From Dethiobacter sp. (GTDB lineage Bacteria; Bacillota; Dethiobacteria; DTU022; UBA8154): a stretch of DNA of 64,000 nucleotides. The notes under the pieces were generated by a model. The model was not told where the DNA came from and ran no database searches. It was given only the letters and a program-made list of their open reading frames with translations. The translations under genes were made by a program, and so were the position numbers. Location of the stretch: positions 28,022 through 92,021 of the forward strand of contig DYEO01000049.1 in the NCBI GenBank assembly GCA_020725665.1, given 5' to 3'. Shown here one piece after another: positions 25,777 through 33,465 of the stretch (position 1 is its first letter; each line of letters starts with the position of its first letter).

Positions 25777-27474
25777 TCAGACGGCATTGTAATAGCTCAG
25801 GATTGCTCTCACAATCGCCTCTGCGGCCTTTTTTTGCGCTTGGGGTGCGCGCAGTAGTGCTTCATCCCTGGCGTTGGAGAGGAAAGCCAACTCAATAAGG
25901 GCGGAAGGCATGGTTGTTTCCCGGATCACTTGAAAGCGCGCAGTTTTTGTTCCCAGGCTGGGTAGCTGCAGGGCACGGGATATTTCCTGCTGGAGCAGGG
26001 TGGCGAGGTAAAAGCTCTGGGGTGAGGCGGCCTTACCGGGGGCGTAAAAGGCTTCTGTTCCACTGATATTACGATTGGGATGGGCGTTGGCATGTATACT
26101 GACAAAGAGATCCGTCTTTGCTCTTTCGGCCATATTTATCCTGTTTTCCAGGCCTATCTCCACATCGCTGCTGCGCGTCATCATCACGTTGAAACCCCGG
26201 GCACCGAGCATTTCCCCTACCTGAAGGGCTACGGCCAGGTTGACCTCTTTTTCCAGGAGGCCGCTGATTCCGGTGGCCCCTCTGTCCCGGCCGCCGTGGC
26301 CGGGATCGATGACGATGGTGATATTCCTCTCACCGCCGGCGGTAGCCGGACTGTTGTATGATGTATAATCGCTGCTGACCCAGCCATAATTGTTGTTAGG
26401 CAGTTGCACATAGTTCCAGCCTTTTTCCTCATTGAGCACAAGGAGATGATTGCCGGAGAAAACACGGTCCACCTGGGAAAAGCCGAGCCCCGGTCCGGAG
26501 CGCACCCGCAGTACACTGGCAATAACAGTGGCGAGGCGGGGCCTGTTCGCCGCTGCGACATCTTCCTCCTCAACTGTCAAAGGCATTGTATAGACGCGGG
26601 CCACCCACCCCTCCCGGCCGTCGGACAGGCTGACCTTTAGCCACTCTTCCCGCTCTTCCTGCAGATTCAACATGGTGTTTAAAGGTATACTGGTAACTAT
26701 ATCATACTGCAGGCCCGGCCCTTCCCGCAGGCGCAGGGAAGAGGCGGTGACAACAATCCGGGTCGGCAGGGATGTGCCGCTTTCACCGGGGGGCTGCTCA
26801 CCAGGCAATCCCCTATTTGTTTCTGCCGGATTTTCCATGGTTACTATCGGCTCTGCTGCAGTTTTTTCTTGCGGTTCTGTATGCGCCTGCGGTATTTCTT
26901 TTTTTACTTCGTCAGGACCCCTGTTTCCCTTCTGTCCCTCCGTATAATTGCCGCTTACCCACCCGGTGGAACCGTCTGCCAAGCGCACCAGCAGCCATTC
27001 GTCCTGCCGGTGGTAAACGGTAAGTGTTCCGCCCTGCCTGACCTGGTCCAGGCGATGATATCCTGTCCCCGGGCCGCTGCGCACATTTAAAATATCAGCC
27101 TTAACGATTACATTTTCAGCACGGATAGGGGGTAGCTTGTCCAAAAGGGAAGCCGAGAAATTGGTGTAGTTGACGGCCACCCAACCGGTGCATCCATCGT
27201 TTAATCGGACAAGCAACCATCCTGTTTCGTGAAAGAGAACATGGAGCGGTGTTGCGGAGGGAAGCCTGGCGAGGATGGGGTATGCTGTGGAGGGGCCGGA
27301 ACGCAGGTTCAGTGTGCCGGCACACTGAACTTCAACCTGCGGAGGGATAGTAGCTGCATCGGCAGGGATTACGGGAAAAAAGAAAGGAGCAATTAAAAAT
27401 AACAGCGTAAGAATCAGTGCTGTGCTTTTACCCAACCTCCTGGTATGAAGAACGCTGTTTCCAAAAGAGGACAT
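25777..27474 (-). CDS. Secreted N-acetylmuramoyl-L-alanine amidase with four SH3b domains
   Basis: A 565-residue exported cell-wall hydrolase that cuts the bond between MurNAc and L-Ala. A signal peptide (about residues 15-41, ending ADAA) is followed by four SH3b domains (about 46-105, 120-178, 238-296 and 313-371), each ending in a GWV-type motif, then an amidase_3 domain from 384 with IDPGHGGRDRGA, LEKEVNL and FVSIHANA carrying zinc and catalytic residues. A Pro/Glu-rich linker lies between SH3b 2 and 3. AGGAGC precedes ATG. It is the only minus-strand gene in the window. Vegetative or sporulation use cannot be told. Confidence 0.92.
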   Translation of the reverse strand: MSSFGNSVLHTRRLGKSTALILTLLFLIAPFFFPVIPADAATIPPQVEVQCAGTLNLRSGPSTAYPILARLPSATPLHVLFHETGWLLVRLNDGCTGWVAVNYTNFSASLLDKLPPIRAENVIVKADILNVRSGPGTGYHRLDQVRQGGTLTVYHRQDEWLLVRLADGSTGWVSGNYTEGQKGNRGPDEVKKEIPQAHTEPQEKTAAEPIVTMENPAETNRGLPGEQPPGESGTSLPTRIVVTASSLRLREGPGLQYDIVTSIPLNTMLNLQEEREEWLKVSLSDGREGWVARVYTMPLTVEEEDVAAANRPRLATVIASVLRVRSGPGLGFSQVDRVFSGNHLLVLNEEKGWNYVQLPNNNYGWVSSDYTSYNSPATAGGERNITIVIDPGHGGRDRGATGISGLLEKEVNLAVALQVGEMLGARGFNVMMTRSSDVEIGLENRINMAERAKTDLFVSIHANAHPNRNISGTEAFYAPGKAASPQSFYLATLLQQEISRALQLPSLGTKTARFQVIRETTMPSALIELAFLSNARDEALLRAPQAQKKAAEAIVRAILSYYNAV

Positions 27475-27670
27475 ATCTGGTTAGCTCCTGTTTTTTGTAA
27501 AAATATAATACCGATATTTGTCAGTTTAAGTATTTTATGCTAAAATTTTATCATATTATTATATTTTTGTAAACACAAGCCATGGGGAGAAAGAGTTATG
27601 ATCATATTTTTTGGCACATTGGGCACGAACTGCTTTGCGAAAGATTATTTTGATCGGACACTAAATAAAA

Positions 27671-27699
27671 TTGACAACCCTTCTTTCATTGGCTAAAAT
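27671..27699 (+). promoter_or_regulatory. Sigma-A promoter of aspS
   Basis: TTGACA, 17 bp, TAAAAT, in the AT-rich 310-bp gap between the amidase and aspS. The predicted leader is about 80 nt. No T-box is seen. The rest of the gap is AT-rich and should also hold the divergent amidase promoter, which I could not place. Confidence 0.75.
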
Positions 27700-27784
27700 C
27701 AGATGTGTGTGGTTTTGGTGTTTTTTTCATCTTTAGCGGGAAGCAGCAGGACCCTATCTGAGTTTGACGAGGTGGAAAAAAGTT

Positions 27785-29554
27785 ATGCTTTTACAGCGTA
27801 CATATTGGTGTGGAAAAATTTCCCGGGAAAACATTGGGGAAAAAGTGGTGCTGGCTGGTTGGGTGCAGGGCTGCAGGGATCACGGCGGGTTGCTTTTTGT
27901 CGATTTAAGGGATCGAACAGGGTTGGTGCAACTTGTTTTTGATTTTGAGCGGCACGGGACCCTTTTTAAGGAGGCAGAGAAACTGCGCTCCGAATATGTT
28001 TTGACTGTCAGGGGCGAGGTAATCGCCCGCTCGGCTGAAACCGTCAACCCCAAGCTTGCCAGTGGAGAGATTGAGATCAACGTGGAGGAGATGGAGATAT
28101 TAAACACCTCCCAGGTACCTCCCTTTTATATCGAAGACGGTATTGACACAGACGAAAACGTGCGCCTGCGTTACCGTTATCTGGACTTGCGCCGTCCGGA
28201 GATGCAGGAAATGTTGCGTTTACGCCACCGTCTCTTCATGGCTGCGCGGAGAAGCCTGGATGAACGGGGGTTCCTGGAGATTGACACTCCCATGCTGACG
28301 CGCAGTACGCCGGAGGGTGCCCGGGATTACCTCGTACCGAGCCGTACAGCCCCGGGATATTTCTATGCACTGCCCCAGTCTCCCCAGCTCTTTAAACAAC
28401 TGCTCATGGTTGGGGGAGTGGAACGGTATTTCCAGATTGCCCGCTGTTTTCGGGACGAAGACTTGCGGGCGGATCGCCAACCCGAGTTTACGCAGATCGA
28501 TATTGAACTATCCTTTTGCACGCGGGACGAGGTGATCGGCGAGGTGGAGCTGTTGCTCGCCAGCCTTTTCCGGAATGTTTTGGGCCTGGAGATAAAAACG
28601 CCCCTTTCTGCCATCACTTATGACGAGGCCATGGAACGGTTCGGCAGCGACAAGCCGGATACCCGGTTTGGCATGGAACTGCAGGATATTTCCGGGATTG
28701 CCCAAGAGTCCGGTTTTAAGGTATTTAACCAGGTTGTGGCCAAAGGCGGGACGGTTAAAGGGATAAATGTGAAGGGATGCGGCTCTTTCAGTCGCAAGGA
28801 ATTGGATGACCTGACGGTCCTGGTGCAGTCCTGGGGAACGGGGGGACTGGCCTGGATGATTGTCACGGAAGACGGATTTAAAACCCCCATCGCCAAGTTC
28901 TTTACGGAGGAACAACTTGAAAGCCTGCGTAAAAGCATGGCTGGGGAAAACGGTGACCTTCTCCTCTTTGTAGCCGATGAAAAGGAGAACACGCAAAAAA
29001 TCCTTGGCCAGCTCAGGGTCCACCTGGCCCGCCGGCTCGATCTTATACCAGAAGGCGAACACCATTTACTTTGGGTGCTGGATTTTCCCCTCCTTGTTTA
29101 TGACCGGGAGGAAAAAAGGTACACTGCCAACCATCACCCTTTTACGGCCCCGCGGGAGGAGGATATCCCCCTGCTGCAGACAGAGCCGCTAAAAGTCCGC
29201 TCCCTGGCCTATGACCTCGTTTATAACGGGGTGGAGATCGCCGGGGGCAGCATCCGTATTCACAGGCGGGAATTGCAGGAAACTGTTTTTAAGTTGTTGG
29301 GGTTGACGCAGGAAGAACTGGAAGATAAATTCGGTTTCCTGCTTGAAGCCTTTAAATATGGCGCACCACCGCACGGGGGGATCGCATTTGGACTGGACCG
29401 GCTGCTTATGCTCATGAGTGGTCGTAAAAGCATTCGCGATGTTATTCCTTTCCCCAAAACGGCGGCGGGCACCTGCCTGCTCACCAGTGCTCCCGCCCCG
29501 GTTTTATCCAATCAGCTCAGGGATTTGCATATTTACACCATAAGTAGGAAATGA
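27785..29554 (+). CDS. aspS: Aspartyl-tRNA synthetase
   Basis: A 589-residue class II synthetase of bacterial type. The N-terminal OB fold carries VLAGWVQGCRDHGGLLFVDLRD, motif 2 is FRDEDLRADRQPEFTQID (about residue 218), a GAD insertion lies near 290-420 and motif 3 GLDRLLMLMSG is near 535. ATG 27785 follows AGGTGG; an in-frame start at 27764 adds residues with no family match. hisS, its common neighbour, is absent. Whether it also charges tRNA-Asn cannot be told from the sequence. Confidence 0.96.
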   Translation: MLLQRTYWCGKISRENIGEKVVLAGWVQGCRDHGGLLFVDLRDRTGLVQLVFDFERHGTLFKEAEKLRSEYVLTVRGEVIARSAETVNPKLASGEIEINVEEMEILNTSQVPPFYIEDGIDTDENVRLRYRYLDLRRPEMQEMLRLRHRLFMAARRSLDERGFLEIDTPMLTRSTPEGARDYLVPSRTAPGYFYALPQSPQLFKQLLMVGGVERYFQIARCFRDEDLRADRQPEFTQIDIELSFCTRDEVIGEVELLLASLFRNVLGLEIKTPLSAITYDEAMERFGSDKPDTRFGMELQDISGIAQESGFKVFNQVVAKGGTVKGINVKGCGSFSRKELDDLTVLVQSWGTGGLAWMIVTEDGFKTPIAKFFTEEQLESLRKSMAGENGDLLLFVADEKENTQKILGQLRVHLARRLDLIPEGEHHLLWVLDFPLLVYDREEKRYTANHHPFTAPREEDIPLLQTEPLKVRSLAYDLVYNGVEIAGGSIRIHRRELQETVFKLLGLTQEELEDKFGFLLEAFKYGAPPHGGIAFGLDRLLMLMSGRKSIRDVIPFPKTAAGTCLLTSAPAPVLSNQLRDLHIYTISRK

Positions 29555-29571
29555 TTATAGTGATTTAGTCC

Positions 29572-29600
29572 TTGCATAGCTCTTGAAGATATGCTATATT
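29572..29600 (+). promoter_or_regulatory. Sigma-A promoter of the putative 6S RNA
   Basis: TTGCAT, 17 bp, TATATT, starting 18 bp after the aspS stop. It would start a transcript near 29607. Confidence 0.65.
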
Positions 29601-29606
29601 ATTATT

Positions 29607-29812
29607 GTTGAAATAATCAGGCATTCAATAATACCCTACTGTGCGCGTGCAAAACCGCATAAGTTTTGAGCTAACACCAATGAAGAGGGAGCCTGCCTTT
29701 ATATGTAGCATAGATGCCCCTTGAAGGGGACCTATAAAGCATGTAAGAAGGCACCCACCTGCCGAGAGCAGTTCAAAACAGCGGCCCACGGCATAGTGGG
29801 GTTAATTTTTTT
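29607..29812 (+). ncRNA. ssrS: Probable 6S RNA
   Basis: About 205 nt lie between a good promoter and a T run. The ends pair: ACCCTACTGTGC (29633-29644) with GCATAGTGGGGT (29791-29802), all 12 positions when G-U pairs are allowed, and TAATTTTTTTT follows. The 3' half contains AGAAGGCACCCACCTGC and TTCAAAAC, which I recall as conserved 6S blocks. A central CCCCTTGAAGGGG hairpin and flanking imperfect helices fit a long rod with a bubble. 6S RNA binds sigma-A polymerase. A magnesium riboswitch for mgtE was considered and does not fit. Confidence 0.68.
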
Positions 29813-29865
29813 TATGCATTTTCTGGTATTTAAGTAAACAGTCCTAAGGGCCGGGGTGATCATCC

Positions 29866-31185
29866 ATGCCCATACAGAAAACTTTACAGAAGATAATCGT
29901 CGAGATTAAGGAGGGTACCCATCCCAGCGATCTGGCGGAACTGGTTGATGAGCTAAACGACCAGCAGCGGAAGGAGCTTTTCGAGCTTCTCTCCGATGAA
30001 GAAGCGGCCCTGATCATTCAGGAGATGGAGGATTTTGACCAGGTTTCCCTGATCCGCCTTTTAACAAGGCATCGTGCTTCTTCCATTCTCAAGGAAATGG
30101 CCGTGGACGATGCCACCGACCTCCTGGGGGAGCTTTCTGAGGAGGAGGTAAAAGAACTCCTTTCTCTTATTGAAGAGGAAGCAGAAGAGATTAAGGGCCT
30201 GCTCCGTTACCGGGAGGATACGGCCGGCGGGATTATGACAACCGAGTTTATCGCCCTGCCGGAGGATATCCCTGTGGAGGAGGCCATTACACGTCTGCGT
30301 GAAATGGCTCCCGATGCGGAAATCATCTATTATGTTTATGTAATCAATGCGCAGACGAAGCTGACCGGCGTTATCTCCCTGCGTGATCTGATTGCAGCAG
30401 AGGATGGGACTTTGCTGGAAGAGATTATGCTGCGCAATGTGATCAGCGTTCCTGCCGATATGGACCAGGAAGAAGTGGCCCGCCTGGTCTCCCGCTACGA
30501 CCTCCTGGCCGTACCCGTAGTGGATGAGGAGCAGCGCCTCCTCGGCATTATTACAGTGGACGATATCATTGACGTAATCGAGGAGGAAGCTACGGAGGAT
30601 ATCTACCGCCTCACCGGTACCGGGGAGGTGGAGAGCGTGGATATCCTCGAGGCTTCTGTTTTCGGTATTGTGCGCAAGCGGCTGCCCTGGCTCATTATCA
30701 GTCTGCTGGGCGGGTTGCTGTCGGGAAGCGTGATTGGCTCCTTTGAAACCATACTCCAGTCCATTGTTATCCTTGCCGTCTTTATTCCCGTAATCATGGA
30801 TATGGGAGGCAACGTGGGAACCCAGTCTTCCACCCTTTTTGTGCGGGGCCTGGCCACCGGGGAGATCGAAGAGAAAGATACATGGCGTTACTTCATGCGG
30901 GAAGTTAAAATAGGGGTTGCCATGGGAGTGATAAACGGGTTTTTCATTGCCATAGCTGCCGCCCTGTGGCAGGGGATACCTGTGCTGGGTGTTGTGGTGG
31001 GCATCGCCATGTTTACCACCATCTCCCTGGCGGCTCTGATTGGAACGCTTATACCGATCATTTTCAACCACTTCGGCATCGACCCGGCCATCACTTCCGG
31101 ACCTTTCGTGACTACAATCAAGGATGTTACCGGCCTGCTTATTTATTTCTACATTGCCACCCTTTTTATGCGCTATTTAATTTAA
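29866..31185 (+). CDS. mgtE: Magnesium transporter MgtE
   Basis: A 439-residue Mg2+ channel. An N-terminal MgtE_N domain of helical repeats (about residues 20-125), two CBS domains (about 130-250, with PVVDEEQRLLGIITVDDIIDVI) and five C-terminal membrane helices from about 275 are visible; PVIMDMGGNVGTQSSTLFVRG holds the conserved pore region. The ATG has a GGGGTGAT site 8-10 bp upstream. It follows the 6S-like RNA and may have its own promoter in the 50 bp between them. The length is normal. Confidence 0.95.
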   Translation: MPIQKTLQKIIVEIKEGTHPSDLAELVDELNDQQRKELFELLSDEEAALIIQEMEDFDQVSLIRLLTRHRASSILKEMAVDDATDLLGELSEEEVKELLSLIEEEAEEIKGLLRYREDTAGGIMTTEFIALPEDIPVEEAITRLREMAPDAEIIYYVYVINAQTKLTGVISLRDLIAAEDGTLLEEIMLRNVISVPADMDQEEVARLVSRYDLLAVPVVDEEQRLLGIITVDDIIDVIEEEATEDIYRLTGTGEVESVDILEASVFGIVRKRLPWLIISLLGGLLSGSVIGSFETILQSIVILAVFIPVIMDMGGNVGTQSSTLFVRGLATGEIEEKDTWRYFMREVKIGVAMGVINGFFIAIAAALWQGIPVLGVVVGIAMFTTISLAALIGTLIPIIFNHFGIDPAITSGPFVTTIKDVTGLLIYFYIATLFMRYLI

Positions 31186-31326
31186 GCGGATTAAAATGTA
31201 AATATTCCTTGCAACGAAAATCGCTTGCCGGAGAATGGAGTTGAAAGAAGGAACAGCCTGCTGCTGCTTTTTGTTTTTTAGCGGTAAGGCAAAGACGACA
31301 AAAAAAATCTCGTCATAGAAGCTGCT

Positions 31327-31362
31327 GAAGGCTGTAATTAATCGACGGCCTTCTTTATTTTT
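31327..31362 (+). terminator. Rho-independent terminator between mgtE and mraZ
   Basis: GAAGGC (31327-31332) pairs with GCCTTC (31348-31353) and is followed by TTTATTTTTT. It lies about 140 bp after mgtE. The remaining 395-bp gap is AT-rich and leads to the MraZ-box-like repeats; no further gene is seen. Confidence 0.65.
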
Positions 31363-31517
31363 TGCAGCCCTGTTTTGACAGGAATATTGCCTGTTTCCGC
31401 GGGTACCCCGGCAGGCGGGGAAATAGGACAGCAGGTCTCCCGTTTTTTTCTGTAAATTTTTTAAATTTTTTTTTCAATACAGGCAGGAGTTTTTTAAAAG
31501 GGGGCAGAATATATAGG

Positions 31518-31547
31518 AGTGGTTGAAAGTGGGGCAAAGTGGTTGAA
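31518..31547 (+). promoter_or_regulatory. MraZ operator-like array: three 10-bp direct repeats
   Basis: AGTGGTTGAA, AGTGGGGCAA and AGTGGTTGAA follow one another at exact 10-bp spacing, 34 bp before mraZ. MraZ is known to bind tandem GTGG/TGGG-containing repeats at one helical turn in front of its own gene, so autoregulation of the dcw cluster is expected. No convincing -35 box was found; AATATATA at 31508 could be the -10. Confidence 0.72.
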
Positions 31548-31580
31548 GGAGATTAAGGGTAAAGGGACAGGCAAGGCACC

Positions 31581-32012
31581 ATGCTGATGGGCGAGTACTT
31601 GCATATCATGGATGAAAAAGGGAGGGTTAATATTCCCTCCCGCCTGCGGGAAGAGCTGGGGGATAATTTTGTGGTTACCAGGGGCTTGGATAACTGTCTT
31701 TTTATTTATCCCAGCAATGAATGGACGGCTTTGGAAAAGAAACTTAAAAGCCTGTCTTCCAGCAGGGCAGAAGCACGGGCATTTTTACGCCTCTTTTTCT
31801 CCGGAGCTGCAGAGGTGGAGTTGGATCGGCAGGGGCGGGCGCTTATACCTCCACCCCTGCGCGAACATGCGTCTTTGCAAAAAGAAGTAATCTTTATCGG
31901 TGTTTCCAACCGGGCGGAGCTATGGAGCAAGGATAAATGGGAAGAATACAGCAGGGAGGCCGGCAAGTCATTTGAAGAGGTTGCCGAAAAAATGGAAGAC
32001 TTCCCATTTTAA
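31581..32012 (+). CDS. mraZ: Transcriptional regulator MraZ
   Basis: A 143-residue DNA-binding protein with two SpoVT/AbrB-type swapped-hairpin domains; MGEYLHIMDEKGRVNIPSRLR and, near residue 78, VELDRQGRALIPPPLR are the paired motifs. It forms ring-shaped oligomers on repeated operators and represses the dcw genes. The start may be ATG 31581 or ATG 31587; family members begin M.MGEY, which favours the first. rsmH follows 14 bp later. Confidence 0.95.
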   Translation: MLMGEYLHIMDEKGRVNIPSRLREELGDNFVVTRGLDNCLFIYPSNEWTALEKKLKSLSSSRAEARAFLRLFFSGAAEVELDRQGRALIPPPLREHASLQKEVIFIGVSNRAELWSKDKWEEYSREAGKSFEEVAEKMEDFPF

Positions 32013-32026
32013 AGAGAAAGGTCGTT

Positions 32027-33001
32027 ATGACAACGGATAGAGATAAAGAAAGTCCCTGGCATATCCCCGTCATGCTGAAAGAGACATTGGAACTGCTTGA
32101 TCCGGCCCCGGGAAAGGTAATTGTGGATGCAACCCTGGGCGGGGGCGGACACGCCGCAGCTATTCTGGATAAACTGCAACCTGGGGGCAAATTGATTGGG
32201 CTGGACCGGGATGAGGAAGCGCTGAGAGAAGCGGGGGCGAGACTTGCGCCCTACAAAGATGCTTTCTTACCTGTAAAAGCCAATTTTCGGGAACTGCACA
32301 GCGTGCTGGAGCGCTGTGGCGTGGTTGCAGTGGACGGGATTCTTTTTGACCTGGGGGTTTCCTCCCACCAGCTTGACAGTCCGCAGCGCGGTTTTGCATA
32401 CCGGCGGGATGAGCTCCTGGATATGCGTATGGACATTGAGCAAGAGCAGACGGCGGGCGATCTTTTAAACAGGCTTAATCACAGGGAACTGGCGGCCATT
32501 TTTCGCCGCTATGGTGAGGAGAAATGGGCGGGAAGAATTGCCTCTTTCATTGTGGCACAGCGCCGTAAAAGGCCGATTACACACAGCGGCCAGCTTGTGG
32601 AGATTATCAGGGAAGCCATACCTGTTGCGGTCAGGCGTAAGGGTGGTCACCCCGCTAAACGGGTTTTTCAGGCACTGCGTATTGCCGTAAATGATGAACT
32701 GGAAAACCTGCAAGGCGGTCTGCAACAGGGCATCGACGCGCTGGGGCCCGGAGGGAGAATCACTGTTATCGCATATCATTCCCTGGAAGACAGGTTGGTA
32801 AAAGAGGCGTTCCACCGCTTCAGCAGGGGATGCACCTGTCCCCCGGGGTTGCCCCTCTGCCGCTGCGAGGCCGTCACCGTCCTGAAATTGTTGACGAAGA
32901 AGCCTCTTCTCCCTGGCAGGGAGGAGACCGGAATTAATCCCCGGGCCAAAAGTGCCCGCCTGCGGGCGGCAGAAAAACTGCAAACTCCAACGAAGTTCTA
33001 A
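32027..33001 (+). CDS. rsmH: 16S rRNA m4C1402 methyltransferase
   Basis: A 324-residue SAM-dependent enzyme that methylates N4 of C1402 in the ribosomal P site. HIPVML near residue 12, the SAM loop DATLGGGGHA (about 36), DLGVSSHQLD and the C-terminal ARSAKLR-type motif (RAKSARLRAAE) are present. The ATG lies 14 bp after mraZ with AAAGGTCG upstream. The gene is constant in the dcw cluster at this place. Confidence 0.95.
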   Translation: MTTDRDKESPWHIPVMLKETLELLDPAPGKVIVDATLGGGGHAAAILDKLQPGGKLIGLDRDEEALREAGARLAPYKDAFLPVKANFRELHSVLERCGVVAVDGILFDLGVSSHQLDSPQRGFAYRRDELLDMRMDIEQEQTAGDLLNRLNHRELAAIFRRYGEEKWAGRIASFIVAQRRKRPITHSGQLVEIIREAIPVAVRRKGGHPAKRVFQALRIAVNDELENLQGGLQQGIDALGPGGRITVIAYHSLEDRLVKEAFHRFSRGCTCPPGLPLCRCEAVTVLKLLTKKPLLPGREETGINPRAKSARLRAAEKLQTPTKF

Positions 33002-33013
33002 GAGAAATGGGAG

Positions 33014-33424
33014 GTGAATAAACTGTTACCGGCGAGAAAACCAGGAGAATACATACCAGTATACAGGGGAAGTACGCCATATCGTCCGGCCAAGCCAAGC
33101 TATGAGCGGCATGTGCAGCCTAAAAAAACCATTGCCTTCTCCGGCGAAGCCATGTTGTTTTGTGCACTTATCCTCCTTTTGATCATTACCGGGGTTGGCT
33201 TAATCGGTATGCATGGACGGGTGGTGGCAATCAACTACAGGGTGCAGCAGGTAAACCGGGAAATATCCCGCCTGCAGGAGGAGAGAGAATATCTTAATAT
33301 TGAGGTGAAAAAACTCGCTTCCCTGGAAAGGATCGAACATATTGCCATCAATGAACTGGGAATGCAGTACCCGGAAAAAAGGCAGTGGTTACTTCTGTCA
33401 TCCCGGGGTAATATCACCAATTAA
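33014..33424 (+). CDS. ftsL: Division protein FtsL
   Basis: A 136-residue bitopic membrane protein: a basic N-terminus with many prolines, one membrane helix at about residues 47-68, then a leucine-zipper-like coiled coil (QQVNREISRLQEEREYLNIEVKKL) and a short tail. It joins DivIB/FtsQ and FtsW-PBP at the septum. The start is doubtful. GTG 33014 overlaps its only ribosome-binding site GGGAGG, whereas CTG 33023 in the same frame stands 8 bp after it. Sequence identity is low in this family, and position supports the call. Confidence 0.82.
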   Translation: MNKLLPARKPGEYIPVYRGSTPYRPAKPSYERHVQPKKTIAFSGEAMLFCALILLLIITGVGLIGMHGRVVAINYRVQQVNREISRLQEEREYLNIEVKKLASLERIEHIAINELGMQYPEKRQWLLLSSRGNITN

Positions 33425-33465
33425 TCATCAATAACAATTTTAAAAGGTGATGCGCGAGGGATACA

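Noticed and set aside
27703..27942. Open frame starting at ATG 27703 just after the aspS promoter
   Set aside because: No ribosome-binding site, and it runs in another frame through the start of aspS; it is a chance frame.
29605..29865. M-box magnesium riboswitch upstream of mgtE
   Set aside because: The conserved M-box blocks are missing, while paired ends, size and sequence blocks fit 6S RNA better.
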